A DNA stretch of 64,000 nt from [Actinomadura] parvosata subsp. kistnae (GTDB lineage Bacteria > Actinomycetota > Actinomycetes > Streptosporangiales > Streptosporangiaceae), in contig NZ_OOHJ01000030.1 in NCBI RefSeq assembly GCF_900323885.1, positions 62,001 through 126,000 on the forward strand. Reading direction: 5' to 3'. The notes under the pieces were generated by a model. It ran no database searches. It had not been told where the DNA came from and was given only the letters and a program-made list of their open reading frames with translations. Positions 50,667 to 61,347 of this stretch are shown piece after piece. The position numbers and the translations under genes are program-made. The stretch's first letter is position 1. Every line of letters starts with the position of its first letter.

Positions 50667-52012
50667 GCCGCCTTCCTGGTGATCTCGGCGGTGTCGTGGT
50701 GGTCGCGGTGCTTGAGCCACACGTAGACGGGGATGCCGGCGAGCAGCAGCAGGGTGCCCTTGTAGACGACCTCGTAGCCCGAGCCGGCGATGGTCCACAG
50801 CGTGTACGCGAACGCCAGGACCGCGACCGTGCCGTCCAGCGCCAGCCGCCTGCCGGAGAAGCGTTCGCGATCGGTGAACATGAGCATGAGCTGGGCCATC
50901 GCCGCGTACGCGTACGGGATGAGCGTGGTGAGCGTGGCCAGCAGGATCACGAAGTTGAACTGCTCGACCAGGCTCGCGTTGTAGTTGAGCAGCATCAAGG
51001 CGGTCACCAGCACGCTGGAGACGATCAGCCCGACGGCGGGGGTGCCCCAGCGTGACACCCTGGCGAACACCTTCGGGAACAGCCCGTCGCGGGCGGCGGC
51101 CAGCGGCACCTGCCCTTGGAGCAGGATCCAGCCGTTGAGCGCGCCGAACGCGCTGACGATGGCACCGATCGCGACCGCGGTGCCGGCCCAGTCGCCGAAC
51201 ATGACCGCGGCGGCGTCCGCGAACGGGGCGGTGGAGTCCACCAGCACCTGCCGGGGAACGGCGGCGAAGACGGCGACGGTGCCGAGGATGTAGACGGCGG
51301 CGGTGACGATGGTGCCGATGACGGTGGCGCGCGGGATCGTCCGCTCGGGGTTCTCGACGTCCTCGGCCGGGACGGTGGCCGACTCGATACCGATGAACGC
51401 CCACAACGTCAGGGACGCGGCGGCGCTGACGGCGCCGAACGTGCTCTGGCCGCTGGGGTTGAACGGGGTGAAGTCGCCGGCGTCGATGAAGAACGGCGCA
51501 GCCACGGCCAGCGCGACCAGCGGCAGCAGCTTGGCGACGGTCGTGACGGCCTGGATCCAGCCGCCCTGCCGGACCCCGCGCACGTTGACCGCGGTCAACA
51601 GCCAGATCGCCGCCAGCGCGACGCCTGCCGCGAGCAGCGCGGTGTCGCCGAGGGCGGGCCAGAAGTAGCCGAGGTAACTGACAAAGGCGACGGCGATGGC
51701 GGCGTTGCCGACCCAGACCGCGATCCAGTAGCCCCAGGCGGTCTGGAAGCCGACGAAGTCGCCGAAGGCGCGGCGGGCGTAGGCGTACGGGCCGCCGGTC
51801 CTGGGGTAGGCGCGGCCGAGGCGGGCGAAGACCAGCGCCAGCAGCAGCGCACCGGTCGCGGTCAGCACCCAGGCCACCAGGCTCGCCGAGCCGAACGCCG
51901 CAAGTGAAGCGGGCAGCAAGAACACCCCTGATCCGATCATGTTGCCGACGACCAGCGCGGTCGCCATCAACGGACCCAGCTTGCGGCGTCGTGGCAGCGG
52001 CGTGACGGACAT
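50663..52012 (-). CDS. arcD: APC-family amino acid antiporter (arginine/ornithine type)
   Basis: The 449-aa protein has twelve predicted helices and GNMIGSGVFLLPASLAAFGSASLVAWVL at the start, the classic APC substrate-site opening, then RTGGPYAYARRAFGDFVGFQTAW. It most resembles AdiC/ArcD-type antiporters. Heading the arginine deiminase genes, it probably swaps arginine for ornithine. A DosR-like box lies 78 bp upstream. The specificity is inferred from context. Confidence 0.85.
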   Translation of the reverse strand: MSVTPLPRRRKLGPLMATALVVGNMIGSGVFLLPASLAAFGSASLVAWVLTATGALLLALVFARLGRAYPRTGGPYAYARRAFGDFVGFQTAWGYWIAVWVGNAAIAVAFVSYLGYFWPALGDTALLAAGVALAAIWLLTAVNVRGVRQGGWIQAVTTVAKLLPLVALAVAAPFFIDAGDFTPFNPSGQSTFGAVSAAASLTLWAFIGIESATVPAEDVENPERTIPRATVIGTIVTAAVYILGTVAVFAAVPRQVLVDSTAPFADAAAVMFGDWAGTAVAIGAIVSAFGALNGWILLQGQVPLAAARDGLFPKVFARVSRWGTPAVGLIVSSVLVTALMLLNYNASLVEQFNFVILLATLTTLIPYAYAAMAQLMLMFTDRERFSGRRLALDGTVAVLAFAYTLWTIAGSGYEVVYKGTLLLLAGIPVYVWLKHRDHHDTAEITRKAA

Positions 52013-52089
52013 GATGTCCTCCTTCCAGGATCATGACCAGCACATCAGCACCGTCGCCGCAGGTACGGAGGCTGACGTCCTCCATCCTG

Positions 52090-52104
52090 CTGACCTTGGT
52101 CCTC
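52090..52104. promoter_or_regulatory. DosR/DevR-type box between arcD and pflB
   Basis: CTGACCTTGGTCCTC has the GACC-TTGGTCC palindrome of DevR boxes. It lies between the divergent arc operon (start 52012) and pfl genes (start 52186) and could drive both. Confidence 0.6.
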
Positions 52105-52185
52105 TCGGGAGGTGCCTTTCGACCGCCGTGATCGCCGCTCAGATCAAGGAGGGTGAAAGCGGACATCCGATACGAAGGGGGAACC

Positions 52186-54426
52186 ATGACGGCGATCGCG
52201 GGCGAGGCGTGGCGTGGCTTTCAAGGCAAGGCCTGGCGCGACAAGGTGGATATCCGGGCGTTCATCCAGGCCAACTACACGCCCTACAGCGGCGGCGCGG
52301 ACTTCCTGTCCGGCCCGACCGAGCGCACGCGGGCTGTTTGGGCAAGGGTGAGCGCGCTCTTCCCCGAGGAGCGGCGGCGCGGCATCTATGACGTGGACGC
52401 GGCGACGCCGTCGTCCATCACCGCGCACGCGCCCGGCTACATCGACCGCGAGCGTGAGCTGATCGTCGGCCTGCAGACCGACGCGCCACTGAAGCGGGCG
52501 ATCATGCCCGCGGGCGGGCTGCGCATGGTGGAGAACGGCCTGGCAGCCTACGGCCACAAGCTCGACCCACGGGTGAAGGAGATCTTCACCAAGTACCGCA
52601 AAACCCACAACGAGGGCGTGTTCGACGCCTACACGCCGGAGATCCGGCGTGCGCGCAAGGCCGGCATCATCACCGGCCTGCCCGACGCCTACGGCCGCGG
52701 CCGCATCATCGGCGACTACCGCCGCGTCGCCCTGTACGGCGTGGACCGGCTCATCGAGGCCAAGCAGGTCGAACTGCGCGCGCTGGACGACGCCGACGCC
52801 ACCGACGCCGTGATCCGCGACCGGGAGGAACTGGCCGAGCAACTCCGCGCCCTGGACGAGCTGAAGGCGATGGCCGCCTCCTACGGCCACGACGTCTCCC
52901 GCCCGGCCGCCACCGCGCAGGAGGCGGTGCAGTGGCTGTACTTCGCCTACCTGGCCGCGATCAAGGAGCAGAACGGGGCCGCGATGTCGCTCGGCCGCAC
53001 CTCCACGTTCCTGGACATCTACCTGGAACGCGACCTCGCCGAAGGCCGGATCACCGAGGAACAGGCACAGGAACTCGTCGATGACCTCATCATCAAGCTG
53101 CACATCGTGCGCTTCCTGCGCACCCCCGACTACGACCAGCTCTTCTCCGGCGACCCCACCTGGGTGACCGAGTCGATCGGCGGCCTCAGCGAGGACGGCC
53201 GTCCCCTGGTGACCCGCACGAGCTTCCGCTACCTGCAGACGCTGCGCAACCTCGGCCCCGCCCCCGAGCCGAACCTGACCGTGTTCTGGTCGCCGCGCCT
53301 GCCCGAGCCGTTCAAGCACTTCTGCGCCGCCCTGTCGATCGAGACCAGCGCCATCCAGTACGAGAGCGACGAGCTGATGCGCCCCCGCCTCGGCGACGAC
53401 GCCGCGATCGCCTGCTGCGTGTCGGCCGCCCCGGTCGGCCGGCAGATGCAGTTCTTCGGCGCCCGCGTCAACCTGGCCAAGACCCTCCTGTACGCGATCA
53501 ACGGCGGCCGCGACGAACTCACCGGTACCCAGGTCGGCCCCGCCCACCCGCCGATCACCGGTGAGGTCCTCGACTACGAGCAGGTCGCCGCCGCCTTCGA
53601 CCGGATGCTGGACTGGCTGGCCCGCACCTACGTCAACGCGCTCAACACCATCCACTACATGCACGACAAGTACGCGTACGAGCGCCTGGAGATGGCCCTG
53701 CACGACCACCCCGTCAAGCGCACCCTCGCCTGCGGCATCGCCGGGCTGTCCGTGGCCGCCGACAGCCTATCGGCCATCAAGCACGCGAAGGTCAGGGTCG
53801 TCCGGGACGAGAGCGGCCTGGCCGTCAATTATGAGATCGAGGGCGAGTTCCCCGCCTACGGCAACAACGACGACCGCGCCGACGCCATCGCCGTCGAGCT
53901 CGTCCGTTCCTTCATGGCCAAGATCCGCCAGCACCGCACGTACCGGGACGCCGAGCACACCCAGTCCGTCCTCACGATCACCTCGAACGTGGTCTACGGC
54001 AAGCACACCGGCAACACCCCGGACGGCCGCCGCGCCGGCGAGCCGTTCGCTCCGGGTGCCAACCCGATGAACGGCCGCGACCGTCACGGCATGATCGCCT
54101 CCGCCCTCTCGATCGCCAAGCTTCCCTACGACCAGGCCCTCGACGGCATCTCCCTGACCAACACCGTCACCCCCGACGGGCTCGGCCGCACCCCGGAGGA
54201 ACGCGTCGCGAATCTGGCCGGGGTGCTGGACGGCTACTTCGACGCCGGCGGTTTCCACATGAACGTCAACGTGCTCACCCGCGCCGTGCTGCTGGACGCC
54301 ATGGAGCACCCCGACCGCTACCCGCAGCTCACCGTCCGCGTCTCCGGCTACGCGGTCAACTTCGTCCGCCTCACCCCCGACCAGCAGCGCGACGTCGTCA
54401 ACCGCACCTTCCACGGCTCGCTGTGA
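52186..54426 (+). CDS. pflB: pyruvate formate-lyase
   Basis: The 746-aa protein has the adjacent Cys pair IACCVSAAP (about 409-410) and the glycyl radical loop RVSGYAVNF (about 720), the set specific for pyruvate formate-lyase among glycyl radical enzymes. It also has YGRGRIIGDYRRVALYG as in PFL. It converts pyruvate and CoA to acetyl-CoA and formate without NAD, under anoxia. The start at 52186 has GGGGG upstream; a start at 52153 is less likely. The activase follows after 10 bp. A DosR-like box lies 80 bp upstream. PFL is unusual in filamentous actinomycetes, which are mostly aerobic. Confidence 0.95.
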   Translation: MTAIAGEAWRGFQGKAWRDKVDIRAFIQANYTPYSGGADFLSGPTERTRAVWARVSALFPEERRRGIYDVDAATPSSITAHAPGYIDRERELIVGLQTDAPLKRAIMPAGGLRMVENGLAAYGHKLDPRVKEIFTKYRKTHNEGVFDAYTPEIRRARKAGIITGLPDAYGRGRIIGDYRRVALYGVDRLIEAKQVELRALDDADATDAVIRDREELAEQLRALDELKAMAASYGHDVSRPAATAQEAVQWLYFAYLAAIKEQNGAAMSLGRTSTFLDIYLERDLAEGRITEEQAQELVDDLIIKLHIVRFLRTPDYDQLFSGDPTWVTESIGGLSEDGRPLVTRTSFRYLQTLRNLGPAPEPNLTVFWSPRLPEPFKHFCAALSIETSAIQYESDELMRPRLGDDAAIACCVSAAPVGRQMQFFGARVNLAKTLLYAINGGRDELTGTQVGPAHPPITGEVLDYEQVAAAFDRMLDWLARTYVNALNTIHYMHDKYAYERLEMALHDHPVKRTLACGIAGLSVAADSLSAIKHAKVRVVRDESGLAVNYEIEGEFPAYGNNDDRADAIAVELVRSFMAKIRQHRTYRDAEHTQSVLTITSNVVYGKHTGNTPDGRRAGEPFAPGANPMNGRDRHGMIASALSIAKLPYDQALDGISLTNTVTPDGLGRTPEERVANLAGVLDGYFDAGGFHMNVNVLTRAVLLDAMEHPDRYPQLTVRVSGYAVNFVRLTPDQQRDVVNRTFHGSL

Positions 54427-54436
54427 ACGGCCCGCG

Positions 54437-55162
54437 ATGAACGGTTCCGTCAGCTCCTGGGACCTGTCCGTCGGCGTGGACGGCCCCGGCACCCGCTTCG
54501 TGGTCTTCACCGCCGGCTGCCCGCTGCGCTGCCAGTACTGCCAGAACCCGGAGACCTGGCGGATGCGCGACGGCCGCCAGGTCACCACCGGCCAGATCAT
54601 GGCCGAGATCGGGAAATACCAGCGGTTCATCTCCGTGGCCGGCGGCGGGGTGACGATCAGCGGCGGCGAGCCGCTGCTGCAACCCCGCTTCACCGGCGAG
54701 CTGCTGCGCCGCTGCCACATGGCCGGCCTGCACACCGCCCTGGACACCAGCGGCCTGCTCGGCGTCCGCGCCACCGACGCGATGCTCGCCGACACCGACC
54801 TGGTGCTGCTCGACATCAAGTCCTACGACCCGGCCACCTACCGCCGCGTCACCGGCGGCCCGGTGGAGCCCACGCTGCGCTTCGCCCGCCGCCTCGCCGA
54901 CCTGGGCCGCCCCACCTGGGTGCGGTTCGTGCTGGTCCCCGGCCTGACGGACGCGCCCGAGAATGTGGACGGCCTGGCCCGCTTCGTGAGCGGGCTCGGC
55001 AACGTCGAACGGGTGGACGTGCTGCCCTTCCACCGCATGGCCACCGGCAAGTACGAACGCCTCGGCCTGCGCTTCCCCCTCGCCCACGTCGAACCGCCCG
55101 GCCAGGAAGTGCTGGACCGGGTGCACGCCCAGTTCCGCGCCCACGGCGTCGCCAGTGTCTGA
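54437..55162 (+). CDS. pflA: pyruvate formate-lyase activating enzyme (radical SAM)
   Basis: The 241-aa protein has FTAGCPLRCQYCQNPETW, whose Cys-x3-Cys-x2-Cys binds the 4Fe-4S cluster, VTISGGEPLLQP, and LLDIKSYD for SAM binding. It installs the glycyl radical on PFL at the expense of S-adenosylmethionine. It follows pflB by 10 bp in the same transcript. Confidence 0.95.
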   Translation: MNGSVSSWDLSVGVDGPGTRFVVFTAGCPLRCQYCQNPETWRMRDGRQVTTGQIMAEIGKYQRFISVAGGGVTISGGEPLLQPRFTGELLRRCHMAGLHTALDTSGLLGVRATDAMLADTDLVLLDIKSYDPATYRRVTGGPVEPTLRFARRLADLGRPTWVRFVLVPGLTDAPENVDGLARFVSGLGNVERVDVLPFHRMATGKYERLGLRFPLAHVEPPGQEVLDRVHAQFRAHGVASV

Positions 55163-55186
55163 CCACCACCGAATGAGTTCGGCGGC

Positions 55187-55385
55187 ATGGCCGACCTCAT
55201 TCTCGTCCTGAACACGGGCTTCTCCTTCACCAAGTACGAGCTGGTGGACCCGGACTGACCCCAGCCTCGGTCCGGCATCACGTCGTGCGGTGTCCCCGGC
55301 TGGCACCGAGGTGCCCGGCCTGGTCGTGCCCATCGACGAGGAGTGGGAGATCGTCCGCCAGACCTTTACGGACTGCTCTTCCTGA
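55187..55385 (+). pseudogene. ackA: acetate kinase remnant (N- and C-terminal ends only)
   Basis: A 23-codon ORF at 55187-55258 reads ILVLNTGFSFTKYELVDPD, the start of acetate kinase (LVLNSGSSSLKY in functional ones). Then from about 55300 to TGA at 55385 another frame reads LVVPIDEEWEIVRQT, the characteristic tail. About 350 residues between are missing. Acetate kinase would naturally follow pfl in a fermentation operon, so the gene seems to have been deleted. The bases 55386-55513 hold only the palindromic element listed separately. Confidence 0.75.
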
Positions 55386-55454
55386 GTGGAGGTATTCCCG
55401 CGGCAGCACGCTTTCTGGCCGAATCGGGTCGCGCGGAGTTTCTCTGACCGTCAT

Positions 55455-55471
55455 TGGGCTAAGACAAAGCC
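55455..55471. promoter_or_regulatory. palindromic element before narG
   Basis: GGGCTAAGACAAAGCCT has GGCT/AGCC arms and lies 43 bp before the narG start at 55514. It might be a degenerate DosR or FNR-type site; identity is unclear. Confidence 0.35.
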
Positions 55472-55513
55472 TGTACCGGATATGTCAGATTTGTTGCGAC
55501 AGGGACGAGTGAT

Positions 55514-58500
55514 ATGGCGGGCATGGATGGGCCGGTCAGTGACGCGCTGCTGAGAATGGGCCGGCATTTACGGCCGGGGACGGTCTCGCCGGATCTTCGG
55601 TCGTTGTACCAGATCGGCGGCCGGCAGGCGGACGCCTTCTACCGGGACCGGTGGAGCCACGACAAGGTGGTGCGCTCCACGCACGGGGTGAACTGCACGG
55701 GTTCGTGCTCGTGGAAGGTGTACGTCAAGGACGGCATCATCACCTGGGAGGCGCAGCAGACGGACTATCCGAGCGTCGGCGGCGACCGGCCCGAGTACGA
55801 GCCGCGCGGCTGCCCCCGCGGCGCGGCCTTCTCCTGGTACGCCTACTCCCCCACCCGCGTCCGTTACCCCTACGCGCGGGGCGTGCTGGTGGAGATGTAC
55901 CGGGAGGCCAAGGCGCGGCTGGGCGATCCGGTCGAGGCGTGGGCGGAGATCACCACGGACCCGGACACACGCCGCCGCTATCAGTCCGCCCGGGGTAAGG
56001 GCGGCCTGGTGCGCGTCACCTGGGACGAGGCGTGCGAGATCATCGCGGCGGCGCACGTGCACACCATCAAGACCTACGGCCCCGACCGGGTGGCCGGTTT
56101 CTCCCCGATCCCGGCCATGTCGATGGCCTCGCACGCGGTCGGCGCCCGGTTCGTCTCGCTGATCGGCGGCGCGATGCTCTCGTTCTACGACTGGTACGCC
56201 GACCTGCCGGTGGCCTCGCCCCAGGTGTTCGGCGACCAGACGGACGTGCCGGAGTCGGCGGACTGGTGGGACGCGGCGTACCTGATGCTGTGGGGCTCGA
56301 ACGTGCCGGTCACCCGCACGCCGGACGCCCACTACATGGCCGAGGCGCGCTACCACGGCCAGAAGGTGGTGGTGCTCGCGCCCGACTACAACGCGCCGAC
56401 GAGTGGCTGGCCCCGCATCCGGGCACGGACGGCGCGCTGGCGATGGCGATGGGCCACGTGATCCTCAGGGAGTTCTTCGCCGACCGTGAGACGCCCGCCT
56501 TCACCGGCTACGTCAAGCGCTTCACCGACCTGCCGTTCCTGGTCCGGTTGCGAGAGCGGGACGGCTCGTACGTGCCGGACAAGTTCCTCACGGCGGCGGA
56601 CCTCGAAGGGCAGGAGAGCGCGTTCGCCACGGTGCTGCTGGACGCGCGGACCGGCGAGCCGGTCGTGCCGAACGGCTCGCTCGCCTTCCGCTACTCCGAG
56701 CAGGGGCGGGGCCGCTGGAACCTCGACCTCAGCGACGTGGACCCGCTGCTGACCTGCCTGGGCGATGAGGCGGTGCCGGTCGCGCTGCCGCGTTTCGACG
56801 GGCACGGCGACGGCGTGCTGGAGCGACGGATCGGCGACCACCTGGTCACCACGGTCTACGACCTGATGCTCGCCCAGTACGGAGTGGGCCGGGACGGGCT
56901 GCCGGGCCGCTGGCCGTCGGGGTACGACGACGCGGCCGAGCCGTACACCCCGGCCTGGCAGGAGGCGGTCACCGGCGTGCCCGCCGCGGCGGCGGCCCGG
57001 ATCGCGCGGGAGTTCGCCGCGAACGCCGAGCAGTCCGGCGGCCGTTCGATGATCATCATGGGGGCGGGGGCGAACCACTGGTTCCACTCCGACACGATCT
57101 ACCGGGCGATGCTGGCGCTGACCACGCTGACCGGCTGCCAGGGCGTCAACGGCGGCGGCTGGGCACATTACGTCGGCCAGGAGAAGTGCCGGCCGATCAC
57201 CGGGTGGGCGCAGCTCGCGTTCGAGCTGGACTGGTCGCGCCCGCCCCGGCAGATGATCGGCACCGCCTACTGGTACCTGCACACCGACCGGTGGCGCTAC
57301 GACACCTACAGCGCCGACGTCGTCTCCTCCCCGCTCGCCGACGGCGCCTTCACCGGCAAGGCCACGGCCGACCTGCTAGCGCAGTCGGCACGGCTGGGCT
57401 GGATGCCGTCGTACCCGACGTTCGAGCGCAACCCCCTGGACCTGGCCGACGAGGCGGGCGCCGACCCGGCTGCGTACGTGGCCGAGGAGATCGCGGCCGG
57501 TCGGCTCGGCTTCGCCTGCGAGGACCCGGACGCACCCGCGAACTGGCCGCGCGTGCTGACCGTGTGGCGGGCGAACCTCCTGGGCTCCTCGGCCAAGGGC
57601 AACGAGTACTTCCTGCGCCACCTGCTGGGCGCGGACTCGGCCGTGCGCGCGGAGGAGGCCGCGCCCGCCCAGCGCCCGCACGACGTGGCCTGGCCGGAGG
57701 AGGCGCCGCGCGGCAAGCTGGACCTGCTGCTGTCGCTGGACTTCCGGATGACCTCCACGACGCTGTTCTCCGACATCGTGCTGCCGGCCGCCACCTGGTA
57801 CGAGAAGCACGATCTGTCCTCGACCGACATGCACCCGTTCGTGCACGCCTTCACCCCGGCGATCGACCCGCCCTGGCAGACGCGCACGGACTTCGCCGCC
57901 TTCCACGCCATCGCCGAGGCGTTCAGCGACCTGGCGCGCACCCACCTCGGCACCCGCACCGACCTGGTCGCCGTCCCTCTGCTGCACGACACCGCCGACG
58001 AGCTGGCCACCCCGCACGGCCGGGTGCACGACTGGCGCGCGACGGGACGGGCACCGACGCCGGGCCGTGACTTCCCGAAAGTGGTCACGGTGGAGCGCGA
58101 CTACGGGGCGGTGGCGGAGAAGATGGCGGCGCTCGGCCCGCTGCTGGAGCGGCTCGGCGCCACCACCAAGGGCCTGACCTTCGACGTGTCCGGCGAGATC
58201 GACCGGCTCAGGCGCATGAACGGCACCGCCTCCAACGGCCGCCCGTCGCTGGCCCGCGACCGTGACCTGTGCGAGGCCATCCTGGCCCTGTCGGGCACCA
58301 CCAACGGACACCTGGCCGCGCAGGGGTTCGCCACTCTCGCGACGCGCACCGGGACGTCGTTCGACGGCCTGGCCGACGAGCACAGGCAGATCACCTTCGC
58401 CGACACCCAGGCCCGGCCCGTCCCGGTGATCACCTCACCGGAGTGGTCGGGCAGCGAGAGCGGCGGCCACCGCTACTCACCGTTCACGATCAACGTCGAG

Positions 58501-59109
58501 CACCGCAAACCCTGGCACACCCTCACCGGCCGCCAGCACTTCTACCTCGACCACGACTGGATCCACGAGGCCGGCGAGGCACTGCCGGTCTACCGGCCGC
58601 CGCTGAACATGACCGCGCTGTTCGGCGAGCCGTCCCTGGGGAACGGCGAGCAGGGCGTCGTCGTCCGCTACCTCACCCCGCACTCCAAGTGGTCGATCCA
58701 TTCGGAGTATCAGGACAACCTGCTCATGCTCACCTTGTCGAGAGGCGGGCCGACGATCTGGATGAGCCCGGCCGACGCCGCGAAAGCCGGGATCTCCGAC
58801 AACGACTGGGTGGAGGCGGTCAACCGCAACGGCGTGGTCGTGGCCCGCGCGGTGGTCTCGCACCGCATGCCCGAGGGCACGGTGTACATGTACCACGCCC
58901 AGGAACGCGTGGTGGACGTGCCCAAGAGCGAGACCTCCGGCCTGCGCGGCGGCATCCACAACTCCCTCACCCGGCTGCTGATCAAACCCACGCACCTGAT
59001 CGGCGGCTACGCCCAGCTCAGCTTCGCCTTCAACTACCTGGGCCTGACCGGCAACCAGCGCGACGAGATCACCGTGATCCGCCGCCGCAACCAGGAGGTC
59101 GAGTACTGA
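55514..59109 (+). pseudogene. narG: nitrate reductase alpha subunit, frameshifted
   Basis: The first frame (55514-56461) has HGVNCTGSCSWK and EPRGCPRGAAFSW, the N-terminal iron-sulphur site, and YDWYADLPVASPQVFGDQTDVPES, the Mo-coordinating Asp region. Near 56400 the homology moves to another frame: PDYN is followed by ADEWLAPHPGTDGALAMAMGHV, skipping the expected 4 or 5 residues. About 13 bp seem deleted. From there the protein is continuous to 59109 with a molybdopterin-guanine-dinucleotide oxidoreductase C-terminus. Repaired, it is about 1200 aa. As written it gives a truncated product, so nitrate reduction would fail unless this is an assembly error. Confidence 0.85.
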
Positions 59110-60742
59110 TGCGCGTGATGGCCCAGCTCGCCATGGTGATGAACCTGGACAAGTGCATCGGCTGCCACACCTGCTCGGTCACCTGCAAACAGGCCTGGAC
59201 CAACCGGGCGGGCACCGAATATGTCTGGTTCAACAACGTCGAGACCCGCCCCGGCCAGGGCTACCCCCGTACCTACCAGGACCAGGAGCGGTGGAAGGGC
59301 GGGTGGGAGCTCAACCGCCGCGGCCGGCTCAAGCTCCGGGCCGGCGGCCGGGTCAGAAAGCTCTTCTCCATCTTCGCCAACCCGCTCATGCCCTCCATCC
59401 AGGACTACTACGAGCCCTGGACCTACGACTACGACCAGTTGTTCTCCGCCCCCATGCAAGCCGACACCCCGGTGGCACGGCCCCGCTCGCTCATCACCGG
59501 GCAGCCCACCAAGATCAGCTGGAGCGCGAACTGGGACGACGACCTGGCCAGCGACCCCTCGCCCGACCCGGTGCTGCGCAAGCTGTCGGACCAGGTGAAG
59601 CTGGAGTTCGAGCGGGCGTTCATGTTCTACCTGCCACGCATCTGCGAGCACTGCCTCAACCCCTCCTGTGTGGCCTCCTGCCCGTCCGGCGCCCTGTACA
59701 AGCGGACCGAGGACGGCATCGTGCTCGTCGACCAGGACCGCTGTCGTGGCTGGCGGATGTGCGTGACCGGCTGCCCGTACAAGAAGGTGTACTTCAACCA
59801 CCGCACCGGCAAGGCGGAAAAGTGCACGTTCTGCTTCCCGCGCGTCGAGGTCGGCATCCCGACCATCTGCTCGGAGACGTGCGTGGGGCGCCTGCGCTAC
59901 ATAGGCCTCATCCTGTACGACGCCGACCGCGTCGCCGAAGCCGCCTCCGTCCCTTCCGAACGAAATCTGTACGAGGTGCAGAAGAGCGTCATGCTTGATC
60001 CGAACGACGCCGAGGTGATCGCCGCCGCCCGCGCCGCCGGCATCCCCGAGGACTGGCTGGACGCCGCCCGCCAGTCCCCGATCCACCGGCTGATCTTCGA
60101 GTACGGCGTGGCCCTGCCACTCCATCCGGAATACCGGACGATGCCCATGGTCTGGTACATCCCTCCGCTGTCCCCCGTTGTGGACGTGCTCACCGGAACG
60201 GGCACGACGGCGAGGACGCGGGCAACCTGTTCGGCGCCATCGACGCGCTGCGCATCCCCATCGGCTACCTGGCCGAGCTGTTCACGGCCGGCGACCCGGA
60301 ACCGGTGCGGGCGGTACTGCGCCGGCTGGCCGCGATGCGCTCGTACATGCGCCGGCTCAACCTCGGCCAGGAGCGGGACGAGTCGATCGCTACTGCCGTC
60401 GGGATGAGCGGCGAGCAGGTCGAGGGCATGCACCGCCTGCTGGCCCTCGCGCCCTACGCCGAGCGGTACGTCATCCCCAAGGCCCATACCGAGCAGGGCG
60501 CGCAGCTGGAGGAGCTGGGCTGCAGCCTCGACTACGACGGCGGCCCCGGCATGACCGGCCCGTTCGGCGAGGCCTCCGGCCTGCCCGCCCCGGTGGCGGT
60601 GGAGAACTTCCACGCCCTGCGCGAACGCCAGACCGGCGAGAACCTGGACGACGCCGACGAGCTGCGCGGCCGCGTCAACCTGCTCAACTGGGACGGCAAG
60701 GGCACTCCGGACGGCCTGTTCCCCAAGAGGAAGCGGAAATGA
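59109..60742 (+). pseudogene. narH: nitrate reductase beta subunit, frameshifted near the 3' end
   Basis: The protein has DKCIGCHTCSVTCKQAW, CEHCLNPSCVASCPSGAL, RCRGWRMCVTGCPYKK and KCTFCFPRVEVGIPTICSETC, four iron-sulphur clusters including the Cys-to-Trp change of NarH. Near 60200 one base seems missing after VVDVLTGTG (GGGCACGACGG where GGGCCACGACGG would continue the frame). The next segment, GEDAGNLFGAIDALRIPIGYLAEL, follows in another frame to 60742. Restored length is about 544 aa. The start overlaps the narG stop by 1 bp. Confidence 0.88.
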
Positions 60743-61347
60743 GTGTGCGCACCCTGCACATGGTGGCCTCGGTGCTGCTCGGCTACCCCGACGAGCGGCT
60801 GCACGACGGGCTCGGCGTGCTGTGCGAGGCGGTGCGCGGGCTGCCGGCGGGCGAGGCGCGCGAGCGGCTGTCGGCCTTCCTCCACCACGTCGCCGCCGCG
60901 TCTCCCGCCGAACTGGCAGCCCACTACGTGGCGACGTTCGACCTGAAGCGCCGCTGCTGCCCCTACCTCACCTACTACGCCTACGGCGACACCCGCAAGC
61001 GCGGCGCCGCCCTGCTGCGCTTCAAGCACGCGCTGAAGACGGCGGGCTTCGAGCTCGCCGATGGCGAGCTGCCCGACCACCTGGCCGTGGTGTGCGAGCT
61101 GTCGGCGCGCGGCGCGGTCCGCGAGGCCCGGCGGCTGCTGCTGGAGCACCGGGCGGGCGTGGAGGTGCTGCGCGCGGCGCTGGAGGAGGAACGCTCGCCC
61201 TACGCCGACGTGGTCGCCGCCGTGCTGGCCACGCTGCCCCCGGCCGGCGCGCGCGAGCAGGAGGCCGCACTGCGGCTGGCCGCCGAAGGGCCGCCCGCCG
61301 AAGCCGTCGGCCTGGAACCCTACGCGATCATGGAGGCGGGCCGATGA
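60739..61347 (+). CDS. narJ: nitrate reductase assembly chaperone
   Basis: The 202-aa protein has HMVASVLLGYPDERL and, further on, HYVATFDLKRRCCPYLTYYAYGDTRKRGAALLRFK, the characteristic NarJ segment. It inserts the molybdenum cofactor into NarG. It overlaps narH and narI by 4 bp on each side and is intact. Confidence 0.92.
   Translation: MSVRTLHMVASVLLGYPDERLHDGLGVLCEAVRGLPAGEARERLSAFLHHVAAASPAELAAHYVATFDLKRRCCPYLTYYAYGDTRKRGAALLRFKHALKTAGFELADGELPDHLAVVCELSARGAVREARRLLLEHRAGVEVLRAALEEERSPYADVVAAVLATLPPAGAREQEAALRLAAEGPPAEAVGLEPYAIMEAGR

Noticed and set aside
57186..58070. 294-codon ORF inside narG on the plus strand
   Set aside because: Out-of-frame shadow of narG; its Arg/Ala/Gly-rich sequence has no domain.
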